From NCBI GenBank assembly GCA_027563935.2, contig CM050446.2, positions 126,186,499-126,250,498 on the forward strand: a stretch of DNA of 64,000 nt. The letters are read 5' to 3'. This document shows, piece after piece, positions 23,847 to 36,337 of this stretch. The translations under genes and the position numbers were made by a program. This DNA is from Costus lasius. Lineage: Eukaryota > Streptophyta > Magnoliopsida > Zingiberales > Costaceae. The notes below the pieces were generated by a model. It searched no databases. It had not been told where the DNA came from and saw nothing but the letters and a program-made list of their open reading frames with translations. The first letter of the stretch is position 1, and every line of letters starts with the position of its first letter.

Positions 23847-25222
23847 TGTCAGGCCCTGGTTCATCCGGTTCGGCCCAACCCAAGCCCAGGCCCACAATAG
23901 GAAGTAGCCCACCTACGGAGAGGAAAAGCTCGGTCAACTGAGGATGTTGACCAGAGCAAGTCACGCGGACACGAGAGAGCGGCGCAGGATCTTGGCGAAG
24001 ACGCAGTCGACACGGAGGCGTCGAGGCGGCATCTTCCTCGTTCGCGCGAGCTTCGGCGGGAGACGACAGATCTGGAGCGGAAGACCCGGACGGGCGAGAC
24101 GGTCTTCGGATGGCAGCGGCAGGACGTGGTCTTCACCGAATCTGGCGGATCGCGTTGACAGCTGCGCGGCGAAGCGAAGGACGGAGTCGTCGGAGGAAGA
24201 CTCGGACGTGGAGCTCGCGGAGGCGAGATCTGCGGGCGACGTGGTCCACGCGACCAGGTGAAGCAGAGCTTCTGCTATAAAGCTCGTTGCAGGGGCGGCG
24301 AGAAGGGTGTGCGGAGGTGCCACCACAAAGAGGGAGCGCTGGGGAGTGCCACTATCTCCGGCGATGGCGAGGGCGCCGTCGCCTTTCCAGAGCAGCGGCT
24401 CTGATGCCACCAGGGGGCGAAGACTCCGGCGTCAATGGCGTCGACGAGTGAGAGATTGAGAGAGAGAGATCAGAGATTGTAACCGTCGGCGAGTGCGCCG
24501 ACGGCGAGGGAGGGGAAGAGGGCGCCGACGGAGGTCGACGGCGAAGGCTTGTAATCATTCAGAGGAATAAAGCAAGTTCTTTGATCTAATCCCAAGCTTT
24601 CCTCCCCTGTTTCTGCATCTCGACGGCGTGTTCATAGCGTTCCGGCTGACGACGGTAGTCGTCGGGCGGCGATCGGAAGGGAAGGGAAGAACGAGCCTTT
24701 CCCTATCGTCTCTTCTCTCCGGTAAGGCCGAGTGTAGGCGACGCTCAGGCATGGAAGACAGCGAGGCGAGGCTTCGTTCGCGTGAAGCCGGAGACGACGA
24801 TCGAACGCGTTCAGCGTTCGATTCGAGGCAGCGTTGACGGGGTCAACATCAAAATCGAAATCCGATTTCAGAATTCGAAAGCCGACGTCAGGCGGACATC
24901 AGCGACAGATTTTGATGCGCGGAGCGAAATCGGAGGGCTGACGTCAGCAAACGAGTGGCTGACGCAAGCATGAGCATTATTTTGACTACGGTCAAAATCA
25001 GAGAGAGGTAATTCCAAATTAGGGTTCGATTCTAGATTTTCCTAAATTAGGGTTAGGGTTTCTGAGCGACCTTGTAATTTGGGGATAAAAATCTATCGGG
25101 GAGAGTTAGGGTTTCAATTTTGGGTCGGAAACCCTAGAGAGAGTTGCGTTTTGGTATTCCGCCGGACGGTCCTAAGACAGCGGATAAATGCTGTTTTTAG
25201 GCCGATCCGATTGGGGGTGACA
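23847..25222 (+). repeat. 3' LTR of the LARD-like element
   Basis: Copy of 21849-23194. TATAAA at 24276-24281 and AATAAA at 24566-24571. Relative to the 5' LTR it carries an insertion of about 30 bases near 24338-24380 that lengthens a GGCGATGGCGAGGGCG stretch. Confidence 0.85.
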
Positions 25223-25227
25223 CCGTA

Positions 25228-26395
25228 GGTATAAAGTGGGTCCCAAATGACAACACGTATGTGTATTTATTTTTATTTATTTATTTATTCAACGAACCAA
25301 TTTAGTATAAACTGAACATAGCCGCTTTCATGTCCTACATTCACGGAAACATTATTACATTTTTTTAAATAAAAATCCTAATTCGTATCCTTTAATTTAA
25401 TATATCGGATTAATCAAGCTGTATAATAAATTTCAAAAAGAAAAAATAATTGAAATTTCTCTTGTGCAGTCATGTACTTTAGTTTATCCCTACCTTGCCA
25501 CTAAGCACACAGCCAGATGCATGCCTAATTTATATATTCGATTTTATTAATTTCTTAATTTTAGTCTAAATATATTTCTTTTCTTTATTATGAGGTCCTG
25601 ATTTTTTAATTAAAACTAAAAAATTGAATCTAGTCACATTATTGGGCTACATACAATTTAGTTTTCTTTTAGCTTGAATTTTAAAAAAATTGCATTTCAA
25701 GGTCTATTTAGAGGATTAAGACATATATAAAAAGAGCAAGAAATAAGAAATCTTTACGAATTTGATAACTAAAACGAAATTTGATACACTAAGAGCTCAA
25801 GAAGCTAAGAAATTGAGGAGCGTAAGACACTAAAAATTTATTACAGAAGGCACAAGACATTAAGGTTTGATGATCTAAACTTATGAACAAAACCTAAGAA
25901 TTTGCTTCACGATGTGCGAGCTCATACCGAGTTTGGGTTTGCTCTCACAATAGGGGAACTCGAAGAAAGAGAGCGAGACATTGGATAGGAAGAGGTGTCG
26001 GGAGAGAAGCTCGACACCAGTAGAGGGTGAGGCATGAAAAAGAATAATGTGCTTATCACTTGTTCATTAGCTTAATAAATAACAATTTAATTTTTTAATC
26101 TAAAAATGTTATTACTAATAAGTTTTATTTTATATAACATTTTCTTTAGATCAAATTGCTTTGTTTGAAAAAAAGAATAAATGTGTTCATCTTCAACTTC
26201 AAGTGATTATTTAAAAATTTTAAAATAAATTATTATTTAAAATTACATTAACATTTTATAAGTTAGCGTAATATACAATTTAATTAGAATTAGAATTTAG
26301 AGTGAAATGATAAAATAGCTGAATATATAAATATATTATTTTAGGTATTTCCGTAATTATAACTATGGTGAGGGGCATTTTCCTACCGGAAACAC
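25228..26395. other. Intergenic region upstream of TauE/SafE copy 2
   Basis: AT-rich, no coding region supported. It contains short TTTAT repeats at 25266-25288. The last bases before 26396 lead into the promoter of the next gene. Confidence 0.55.
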
Positions 26396-26401
26396 TATAA
26401 A
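26396..26401 (+). promoter_or_regulatory. Likely TATA box of TauE/SafE gene 2
   Basis: TATAAA in the context CACTATAAAGAAG, 110 bases before the ATG. The context resembles the first copy (AACTATAAAAGC). Confidence 0.55.
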
Positions 26402-26505
26402 GAAGACCAGGCCTTTTCCGCGCTCTCCGTGGAAGCATTAAAACCTTGGGTTTCCGTGGAAAGGCGGAAAGGGTAACCCCGCAAAGGAGCTCATTGAGCG
26501 CGCGG

Positions 26506-29500
26506 ATGTGGAGGGTGGCGCTGATCACTTGCACGGCGGCCGCTGTAGCGGCGGCGTCGACGGTGGTCACCGGAGGAGGCGAGGCAGCAGAAGCACCCGG
26601 GGCCGCGTCGTATCACGTGCCGAAGGTGGCAAGCTTCCAGTGGGGGTCGCGTGAATCCTCCAACCAACATGTGTGGCCGGTAAGGTCGATTTGGCCGCTC
26701 TGCTACGTTCGGAACGCCTTCCTTTCGTTCTGTTCTTGAGCGTTGAACGTTTCATTTGGGATTTGGGTGACCTTTTTTTTTTCTGTTTGCAATCTTCCGG
26801 TCGCTAGGTTGTCTTAACATATGTTGGCTTTAAATGCATTTTGTTAAGCCTTTGGAATTCGGGTGGCGGATCGTGGTGGGGTCGATCATTGGATTCTTGG
26901 GGTCGGCGCTGGGGACTGTTGGTGGCGTCGGCGGCGGCGGGATTTATGTACCCATGCTGACGTTGATAATTGGTTTCGATGCTAAATCTTCAGCCGCTAT
27001 CTCCAAATGTAAGCTATTTGCTCATACATATTAAATCTTTTCGAGTTGAATGAAGGAGATGATGAATCACATAAGAATTGTTTTTTTTTTTGGCTGGCAG
27101 CTAATATTATAGTTAAATCATTTGAGGTCAAAAGAATGGGAATGGATGGAAATTTGTATTTTCCTCAATTTAAAAGGCTTTCTATTTCTTTATCTAATAA
27201 ATTAATTGTAAAATGAAGCTTTGCCAAGTTTTATCATTTTGGGGAGAATAAAATGAGTGGAGATGTAAAATTATGAGCATTTGGTTGGATGGTACCCAAA
27301 ACTCAACCATTAAAGGGCCTAGATTGGTTGTGCATTACCTTGGTCCTAGTTCATATTCATGCCCATCCTATCCTTCGTTAGCAAATTGTTTCTGTTCTCT
27401 GTTCTTTTGTAGTGTTCTCTTTCATATCTTGTGCATAATTCAACTTCTTTCTCATTAATAACCTTTTGAGGAATTTCTTTGATCGCTTCACTTATACTCC
27501 AACTTTGTGGACAGGTATGATAATGAGTGCGGCTGGATCGACGGTTTGGTACAACCTTAAGCTCAGGCACCCAACCTTAGATATGCCCATCATCGATTAT
27601 GATCTTGCTTTGCTCTTCCAACCCATGCTAATGTTGGGGATCAGCATTGGAGTAGCATTCAGTGTCATCTTGGCAGATTGGATGGTTACAGTTCTTCTAA
27701 TTATTGTCTTCATAAGTAATTATGTAATTGGTCAAGTCATCTATATATTTCCATTATTTTTCCCTTTAAACTAATCTGTAATTTGTATTGTAATAGTGGC
27801 ATCGACCAAGGCAACCTCAAAGGGTATACATGCATGGAAGAAAGAGACTATAGAAAAGAAGGTACTATAATATTTACTACCTCATCTTAAAATTGAATCC
27901 CGATCCTTGTTCAATTGTATTTTAATAATTTACTTTCTTTCTTTATATTTTTACATGGTAGGAGGAAGCAATGCTTAGAGAGTCAAATGGTGAGCTGTTT
28001 TACCTACTACCTTCTTAATATTTCACAAAATAATAATAACTAGGAGTTAGTTAAAGTTAGGCCTTATTGTTTGATAGTTACTATCATCTTGGCCCATATA
28101 AATTACTACGTTCAAAGTGGTTAACCCTATTATATGGATGACATTGTTAAAAAGTTGTCAAACTTAAAATCCTTGGATTTGTTTTAAAAGAATACATGAT
28201 GTAAAATAAAATCAAATTAGTCAGGGATAGTCTGAAATCAGATGGCACTCAAATTTTAAAACCTGAGGAAATGAAGGAATTCATCCAATGACTAGTCAAG
28301 TTCATTGAATACGTTAGTTTTACTTACACAAGTATTTGAACTGATTAGACTAAGTGAAGACATCATTAAAAGAAACTTTAACATTGTGTATCCTAGACAA
28401 GTAAAAAAATGTGAAATAGTGGAATATAATTATGGAACAGCAATATAAGAAGATAGAATAAACATTAGAATTTTGTAATTAATTTGAGGTGATGAGCATG
28501 AGCACAAACAGAGGCAAGCAGGATTTGAGGCAAAAATGAACCCAAATTGAGAAAGTAATCTTATTTTTTAATCTAATTTTCTGTCCTTTCCTCTCTATCC
28601 TTCATTTCTTTTCAGTTTTGCCTTCTAGGAGACATACTTTTTTACTCCACTTTTTGTATAATTTTTCTTATAATAAATTATAAACGTAATCCTAATTATT
28701 TATCATGTATTTTGTGCAGAAAGTGCTGTCATAGATTACACAGCTCTCCCATCTGGGCCTCCCAATTTATCTATATCTAGGACTCCAAGAAAAGAGGTTG
28801 AAATAGAAATGTGCAATAATATCATCATTTGGGTAAGAAGCAAACTGCATAAACTAACTATACCGACTTCCCAGGCCTCAATCCTTGAAAATGTTTACTG
28901 GAAGGAGCTTGGCCTTCTTTGTTTTGTATGGGTGACATTCCTTCTGGTGCAGGTTGTGAAGGTAAGCACATCACTTGAGGCATAAACTAGTGGGTGAATT
29001 GATAATTTACCTTTCACTAAAAGCTTGTGATAAATCTGTCCTCCTCAGGAGAATTACACAGCCACATGTTCTTTGTGGTACTGGATTCTGAACTTGATTC
29101 AGGTGCATCTCTTGTCATACAATAAATAACGTATCGTCTTTATTAATTTAACACTGTATCTACATGACTGTGCTTGTGAATATTGGTAGGTGCCTGTGTC
29201 TGTGGGGATATCAGGATATGAAGCTGTGTGCTTATACAGGGGGAAGAGAAGAATTGCATCAAAGGGAGAGGAAGGAACAAACTTCACAGTGTTCCAGCTT
29301 GTTTCCTATTGTACCATTGGTTGCCTTGCTGGTGTAGTTGCAGGGCTCCTTGGCCTTGGAGGAGGATTTATCTTGGGCCCTCTTTTCTTGGAGCTTAACA
29401 TTCCTCCTCAGGTACTATGCTATGCTTTCACCTCTGCTACTTACTCTCAAGTTCTGGTACACACCTAGAATTGCATCTATTTGTGGATTCACAAGAGAAC

Positions 29501-30215
29501 ACAAGGACACTTTTATTCTTTGGAGTTTCTGAGACTGATGATGATGATGGTTTATGATCATTAATTTGGTGTATAATTTTACATTGAGGTTAAAGGAACA
29601 TGCCAAAAATTATTATCTTAATGATCCTCCTTCAGGTATCAGGTGCGACAGCAACCTTTGCAATGACATTTTCTTCATCCATGTCTGTCATAGAATACTA
29701 CCTCTTGAAGCGTTTCCCCGTTCCATTTGGTAATAATTGATATCTTTTTTTTTTCTGTCAAGTTGTTCATTTCACTTCATGAATTGGGTGCTAAGTTTAA
29801 TCGCTCAACTATTCTACAATTCTATCTTATTGGGCAGCGTTGTACTTCGTGGGTGTGGCTTTAGCTGCGGCCTTCGTCGGCCAGCATGTGGTCAAGAGAA
29901 TCGTGGAAGTAATTGGGAGGGCTTCTCTTCTCATCTTCATCCTCTCATTCACAATTTTTGTCAGTGCAATCTCACTGGGTAAGAGCATGCCTCAAAACAT
30001 CAGTTTTTAGTGCATACTAATAATTACTGCAAAACACCTTTTGTCCTAAGAAAAGAAAAAGAAAAAGGCTCTGCCTAATTGCACCTTAGCATCTTTCTGA
30101 TCAAACTAGACTAATTTGATCCTTCACAGGTGGAGCTGGCATTTCCAACATTGTTGCGAAGATTGAGAATCATGATTACATGGGATTTGAGAGCCTCTGC
30201 AAGTACAAAGCATAA
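26506..30215 (+). CDS. Sulfite exporter TauE/SafE family membrane protein, copy 2
   Basis: Twelve exons: 26506-26679, 26849-27008, 27515-27715, 27797-27861, 27962-27989, 28720-28796, 28875-28961, 29049-29102, 29190-29411, 29636-29729, 29838-29978 and 30130-30215; 1389 nt, 462 aa. Ten of twelve exons have the same length as in copy 1; only exon 1 (174 against 204) and exon 6 (77 against 74) differ. Intron 5 is larger (730 against 84 bases). The two glycine motifs are kept: [14 protein letters not shown] and [13 protein letters not shown]. The N terminus is hydrophobic ([15 protein letters not shown]), probably a signal peptide. The linker in exon 6 is the most diverged part. All introns are GT-AG and no stop interrupts the frame, so both copies look functional. 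The start is the ATG at 26506; an upstream in-frame extension has no ATG. Confidence 0.92.
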
Positions 30216-30833
30216 AACATAAATTATTTATGGTGATGATTTGTTTGGTCAACCCTGTGACTTTTCCCTGACTGGTCAAAGATGTTATGAAGTTAGAACT
30301 TGTATGTGCCGTAGATTTCAGTTAGTTGTTAAGCAATAAGACTATTTTACGCCTCAACTCTCATGTAATGTTTTTTTTGGTATACTCCAATATACACGGA
30401 AGTGATTTGATGGTCAGCCCTGTTTACCTTTTTTCCCCACTGGTCAAAGATGCTGTAGGTTTCAAAAAGAATTTGAGCAATAGTCAAAGGATCCTACTTT
30501 TTCAGTTGAAACTCTAGTGTTGAGGCTTGTAGTGTTTCATGGGAACATGTAATTTGGATATGAGCATCGGTGAAATTGTTCAATTTGACCAACCTCTATC
30601 AACTTAGGATTTCTCTTGTTTATAGCAAGAAACCTGTTGCCTCTCCGTCACGAACGCTTCGGATCGCATAATGAAAAGGATAGACGGCTGAGATAGTAGA
30701 TTGAAAGCCGCACTTGAAACGCACATTGTAGAGGATCCCGACTTGGTTTGATCTGACGAGCGTCGAGCATCGGCGCTCTTCTATTTATTCTGAACTTGAA
30801 TCTGATTGCGAACTCCTCCCCTCTTCGATCTCC
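30216..30833. other. Intergenic spacer and promoter region of the aminotransferase gene
   Basis: Contains the 3' UTR of TauE/SafE copy 2 and the start region of the next gene, which points the same way. A possible TATA-like CTATTTATT lies at 30781-30789, about 50 bases before the first candidate ATG. No other feature is seen. Confidence 0.5.
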
Positions 30834-31056
30834 GTGCGAGTGACGTCTTCACACATCAATTTCATACTTCCATTCGGCTTTCTTCCTCTCCATGACTTCC
30901 CTCTCCACAAGGGTGCCGCAACCCGCATCGGGGAACTCCCGCGCTCCGGTGATCGCCGAGCGGCGGGGCGCTCGATGTGGAGAGCGGATCATTGCGTTTG
31001 GGCGTGCTTCGTGTGGGGGTTTGCGTATGCGAGTGGAGCAGACGAGGAGGGGATCG
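30834..31056 (+). other. First exon of the aminotransferase gene (5' UTR or transit peptide)
   Basis: A GC-rich block ending in a strong donor (TCG/GTGAGC, exon end 31056). Two readings are possible. With the ATG at 30892 and a donor at 31024 (TTGC/GTATGC), a 44-residue S/R-rich leader (MTSLSTRVPQPASG...) joins in frame to MEAGIGRSD; it looks like a chloroplast transit peptide. With the ATG at 30834 and the stronger donor the frame also joins, but the peptide is tryptophan-rich and unlike a transit peptide. It may instead be untranslated. Confidence 0.5.
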
Positions 31057-31792
31057 GTGAGCGCGGCGAAGAGTGCAGATTGCGCCGGTGGGTTTTGGGG
31101 ATTTTACTCTGTTTTATCCCTTAGCTTTGTGGTTTGTCTCATCCGATGGTGTCTCTTACAATTGAGAGAGATTGGCTTTTTCATAATTTCAATTAGGGAA
31201 GTTCGTTTCTTATTTGTTGCTATAACGCAATCGTTTTTTATTTTGTACTTTGCTCGGGCTCCATTTCCTTTTGTCGGAGACATCAGTTTCGAAAACTTCT
31301 CTGATTGAGTTCCATATCCGATCAGTTTTTAACCTTCTACTGAACGTGCCCGTTCCCCCTTTTGATTTGAACTGGAGAAAGGGAAGTTCCTGGTTTGTTG
31401 GTTTAAAAACTCTTGTACAAACGATTCTGGGAGATCAACGGTGAAATGAGTGCTTTTGGTACCACTCACTAGTAGTTTTTTTTTTTTCTGATGGCGTATC
31501 TTTCCCTTCTGAAAATATTCGATTTTTTACTGGCCTAACTCAAGAAAGTTCGTTCGAGTGGATTCTTCACCGACGCTACGAATTTTTCTTGAAATATTTG
31601 AGCTGCTACTCTTCTACCAAATCCGAACGAAGTGATGGTTTCTCTCGAAAAATTCGATGACCCACTATGGTTTTGCGTTTGTTTGACGTATGCTTTTCGA
31701 TCTTACCACAAATTACACGCTTGTTCTAGTCTGAAGAACACTGATGACTCAATGTAGTTGAGATAAATTTATTTGTTTGCTGATTAGATGCC

Positions 31793-34700
31793 ATGGAGGC
31801 TGGTATCGGCAGATCTGATGTTCCAGTCTTGTCTGGCTCTGAGGTAACCTCAATCTCTTTATGGTATAGCTAGCAGTAAACGACAAGCTTTTGAAATATT
31901 ATTCTAGTTCATAGTTTTGTTGTCGTCTAATAATTTGGTATTAAATTTAACTTAATTTAAAGGGTAATGGCCTTAGTTGTTGATAAGGTGTTGGAACGAA
32001 TCCAACCTTTATAATTTGACTTGCTTATGTAAAAAAAATGGTATTATTTATCCAACTACTCATTAACCTATAGTGGTCCAGGATGCAGAAAGGTTTTTTT
32101 AGTTAATTAAGAATGGCGGAACCTCGACAGAATGGTCAGCTCCTGTTTCATGCAATATAGTTTGTCTGAATCGGTGAAGATAATACCTCAATATCAAATA
32201 TTAGTTTCACAGGCATTTGTCTTGTACGCCGTCCTACGTTACTGTATAAAGGTAGGTATATGCACATACGCCATTTGCTTGGTGATTAATAGCCAGCATT
32301 TCTATGAGTAAATTTCTTAGGTAGGGCATAGGATGAGCTAAGTAGGGTGCATCTTCTTGTCTTTGATGTTGGTAGCAGAAGAACAAAAGTTTTAATATAT
32401 TGTACATTTTGAATTTATTTGTACGCCCTGCAATTTAATTATATAACAAGTTATTTTGGTGTAGTTGTTTCCTTAGCAGCATTTGTTTGACAAATAATGA
32501 GTAGGTTGTGGAAAGGCTGAAAGCATTTGGAGCCGGCTATAAAAATTACTTGGCCATGTACTCAAGCATTTTTGGTGGAATTACTACAGATCCTGCAGCT
32601 ATGGTTATTCCCCTCGATGATCACATGGTCCATCGAGGCCATGGAGTTTTTGATACTGCTGCTATAATGGATGGGTAATAATACCTAAGCAATCTCACAT
32701 GCTCTTGCTTTTGAGAATTTTTTAAGCTATATCTGTGGTTTAATTAAGTAACTTTATGAATCAGATTGTTCATGCATCTAGAATCTGGCTTTCCCTTATA
32801 TTGTTGTACAGAATACCTAAAATGCAGCATTTTCCTAAAAAAATAAATTGCAGCTCAAGAGATAATTTTACTAGTTTCTTATTATATATCTTTCCTTTTT
32901 ACCTTTCTAACATATGAGTTCATCTGTGTAGAGCTTTTAGAAAACAAAATTTTCTCACTTAAGCAACACACTGCGGTCTTCAAGAAGACAGTCATGTATG
33001 TTCACGTTGCAGCATCAAGGAATTCAGCGCTCTTTTACTGTTTTGATTGTTGATGATGTTGTAGAGTACAAAATTGCTTGCATTGGCATTGTTTCGGTTA
33101 GGTTTGTAAATGAGTTGAGCGTAACCATGAAGGAGGTTATGATTTTCAAGAAACATTATCAGCTATAGGGATCTAAAACTTTATGTTCCAGATTGCATCC
33201 TAAGCTAGAGTTCTTATCAAATTCGTTCAATCAAGCATGACATGTTCCTTGTGTTAATGAGTGGTTACCCAAACCTAACATTGTACTTGATATTTGCTAC
33301 CTACCAAATACCTTATTTGGGTACCCCATTATATTAACCCAAACCCAACCCAAGTATTCAAACGAGTGCTCATGGGTACTAGAAACCAATCAAATTAAAT
33401 TTTAATTAGGATTTTGAATTTACGTTATTCTAAAAAATATAAAATTTTATAAATTAAGACAATATCATGTGTAATATTCTTTTTATTGTTAGTTGCTTAA
33501 AGATTAGGATAAAATATAAATTTATTCCTATTTTTAATTAGGCATCAAGTATCTAGTACCCATACACTCAAACCCGAACCCTGACATACGGAACCCTTGC
33601 TCCAAACAGGACTTCTCTTTAGTTCCTTATTGTAAAGATATGTATGACATGATCCTGAGCTTGTGAACATGCTTGTTCATGACATTGTCACGAAATAGAT
33701 CATGTTCAAATATCTTAAAGATTGTTCGTTTATATCCTCTAGCTTATAGTTTTGTTAAGGAACAATCATGAACGAGCTTTTATCTAATCAGGTACTGAGC
33801 TTGTTCAGGAATACTTGATTTGCTTGTGACCCTCATCCAAAACTTAATTTGTCATATGCAATGTCTATTTCCATACCTTCTGGCTTCTGCAATCATGGTT
33901 TCAGTTTTTTTTGGGATGTAAAATTTGAATACTTCCTGGTAGCTATTGATTATAATATTTGTGTTTTTAGAATAACTCTAACCCCACTCATGAATTTCCA
34001 CTCTGTCCTTCCAACCCAGGCACCTCTATGAGCTAGATCAACACCTTGATCGCTTCGTGAAGTCAGCTGCAATGGCAAAAATCCAGCTCCCATTTGATCA
34101 ACCAACAATAAAGAGCATCCTCATAAGAACAGCATCAGCCTCAAAATGTGTACTAGGCTCACTAAGGTATTGGCTTTCTGCAGGACCTGGCGATTTCCTC
34201 TTATCACCCTCAGGCTGCCCTACTCCTGCTCTCTATGCCATAGTGATCCAATATCCATCTCCACCGGTCTTCACTGGCATCAAGGTTATAACTTCATCAA
34301 TACCGATGAAATCACAGCAATTTGCAGTAATGAAGAATGTCAATTACCTGCCTAATGCTCTCTCAAAGATGGAAGCTGAAGAGAGTGGAGCATTTGCAGC
34401 AATTTGGTTGGATGATGAAGGATATGTTGCTGAGGGGCCTAACATGAATGTGGCTTTTGTGACAAGAGATATGGAGCTAGTTATGCCCAAATTTGATAAA
34501 ATTCTCAGTGGTTGTACAGCAAAAAGAGTGATTGTTCTTGCTGAAGAGCTGGTGCGTGATGGAAAGATTAGGGGAATCAAAGTTGGGGATGTTACTGTGG
34601 AGGAGGGGAAGGCAGCTGAGGAGATGATGCTTGTTGGCAGTGGAATAATTGTGAAGTCTGTGGTGCAGTGGGATGGGCAAGCCATCGGTTCTGGTAAGTT

Positions 34701-35808
34701 GAATTGTGCAGCAATTTGTATATGTTTATACTTGCAATATTGCTTGTGAAGTGTTAGATAAAAGACCCATATTGAGATATAGTTTATGCATGCTTCTTGC
34801 TAGGGAAATAGTTGGTAAAAATTGTATAGTTCTTCTCAATCTAGTTTTCAAGATTCACTTTCTTCTACTTTGTTGCTGAAGTTTCACTTAGGATTCAATC
34901 AGGTAATTTCTTTCCCAAATTACTGATAATACGATCAACAGAAGTAGGACAAGGTGCAAAATGCTCTCTACTTAAATCTATATGGCGGGTAGATGATACA
35001 AGAATGCATATATGTATAGTCTAGGTTTGGAACAACTAGTATCATGTATACCAACCTAGATTGTACAAGGTGGGACTAGTTCATACCCTTGCACCAGATG
35101 ATTCCAATTTTTAAACTCTTGATATGGGATGTTTATTCTATAGGGTCCTACGTCAGTTGGTCTGAAGTTCACTCATTATCCTTTCAATTTTTTATATTTT
35201 CTTAAGAATAAGAAGGTTATCTTTTTAGCAAAGTTAAATTGTTGTTAATAATCTTATTTGATAGACAATGATAAAAGAGAGTTCACATGTAGGCAAGATT
35301 TGAAGTCTCAGTTTATACTAGGCATACTGGTCCAGCCACTGCATATGGATCTCATATATCAGCTTGCATAAATATTAGAAAGTAATTATGATTAGTTGAG
35401 CTATCACCATTACATCGGCTCATACTAGTACTTTAAACCCTGTATATAGGCATTGCGAATCCTGCAACTAGATAATAATGTTTGGTTTCAGTTTTTCAGT
35501 TTATGCTCATCACATAATTGAGAATCCGCCAACACTTGACTAAGATATGGCACTATGGTAAAAATTTAATCTTTTCCAATTACTTTATGTCTTTCATCTA
35601 ACTAATTAATGATTTAGGCTAAATGCCTAGCAGTAACTTTCTTGGTAGGTAATAATGTTAAAAAGATCCCAATGTGCACAATTCTGACTCTGTTCGCTAT
35701 TTTGTTCTTGTAGGCAAAGAAGGTCCTGTTGCAGAAGCTTTGTTTAAATTGATTATGGAGGACATGAAATCTGGTCCTTCTGCAGTAAGGATACCAATTC
35801 CGTACTAA
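31793..35808 (+). CDS. PLP-dependent class IV aminotransferase (D-amino-acid transaminase / aminodeoxychorismate lyase type)
   Basis: Core exons 31793-31843, 32505-32674, 34020-34693 and 35714-35808; 990 nt, 329 aa without the upstream leader. Motifs of the family in order: MYSSIFGGIT, the substrate-side DDHMVHRGHGVFDTA, YELDQHLDRF, a long central domain with LRYWLSAGPGDF, the MKNVNYLPNALSKME region with the lysine expected to bind PLP, and WLDDEGYVAEGPNMNVAF, GCTAKR. The C terminus is RIPIPY. It resembles Arabidopsis At5g57850, described as a plastid D-amino-acid transaminase and aminodeoxychorismate lyase (folate branch); which reaction dominates cannot be told from sequence. Two large introns, 1.35 and 1.0 kb. 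The start at 31793 is the first ATG of the second exon; a plastid leader from the first exon (30834-31056) is likely. Confidence 0.9.
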
Positions 35809-36164
35809 TAATAGTGCGCATACTGCGAAAAATTTGTGGCAACTCCACCATAATCAAAGGCTCAAGCACATTGTGTATTCATTAATTTGCATGTTTTTTA
35901 TGTTTCGGGAGAGCATAACTGCTGGTTATCCTCATGGAGATCCATGATTTAGGCTGCGTTTGGCGCAGCTGGTCAGCAGCTTCTGCCGGTCAAAACGGCA
36001 AAAAATTTAAAGTTATTGCGTTTGGCAAACAACTTCTGGATTTCGAACCTAGAAGTTGCAATGATTCCGAGAAGACAAATCTCCCCTGCTTCTTGAGATC
36101 AGTTGTACAGGAATTACTATACTCTTCTCGCACAACTCATCCTCTCACGCGACTCTCACCGCCG

Positions 36165-36335
36165 GACCAACGCTACTGTTGATCTTCCTCCTTGCTGTTG
36201 CTCTTCCTCCACGCCGCAGCTCTTCCTCCTTGCCACAGCTTTTTCTCCTCGCCGCAACTTTTTCTACTCGCCGCTGCTCTTCCTCCACGCCACAGCTCTT
36301 CCTCTTTGCCGCTGCTCTTCCTCCACGCTTATTAC
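36165..36335 (+). repeat. Imperfect tandem repeats, CTTCCTCC(A/T)(C/T)GCC type
   Basis: Six or more copies of a unit of about 24-27 bases (CTCTTCCTCCACGCCGCAG and variants). They give serine/leucine-rich open frames that are not real genes. Confidence 0.65.
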
Positions 36336-36337
36336 TG

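Larger units (their letters stand above)
21849..25222 (+). mobile_element. Complete coding-poor LTR retrotransposon (LARD-like), TSD CCGTA
   Basis: LTRs at 21849-23194 (1346 bases) and 23847-25222 (1376 bases), both starting TGTCAG and ending GTGACA. The target duplication CCGTA is present at 21844-21848 and 25223-25227. The primer site AGGTATCAGAGC is at 23197-23208 and the purine tract GGTGGGGGAGAAT at 23834-23846. The internal region is only 652 bases and carries no gag or pol domain I can recognise, so the element must have moved using another element's enzymes. LTR divergence is several percent, mostly transitions. Confidence 0.88.

Noticed and set aside
21848..24973. Several open frames of 60-150 codons on both strands (for example 23961-24410 and 22276-22722)
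   Set aside because: They lie in the GC-rich LTRs of the coding-poor element, appear in both copies with frame changes and match no protein family I know.
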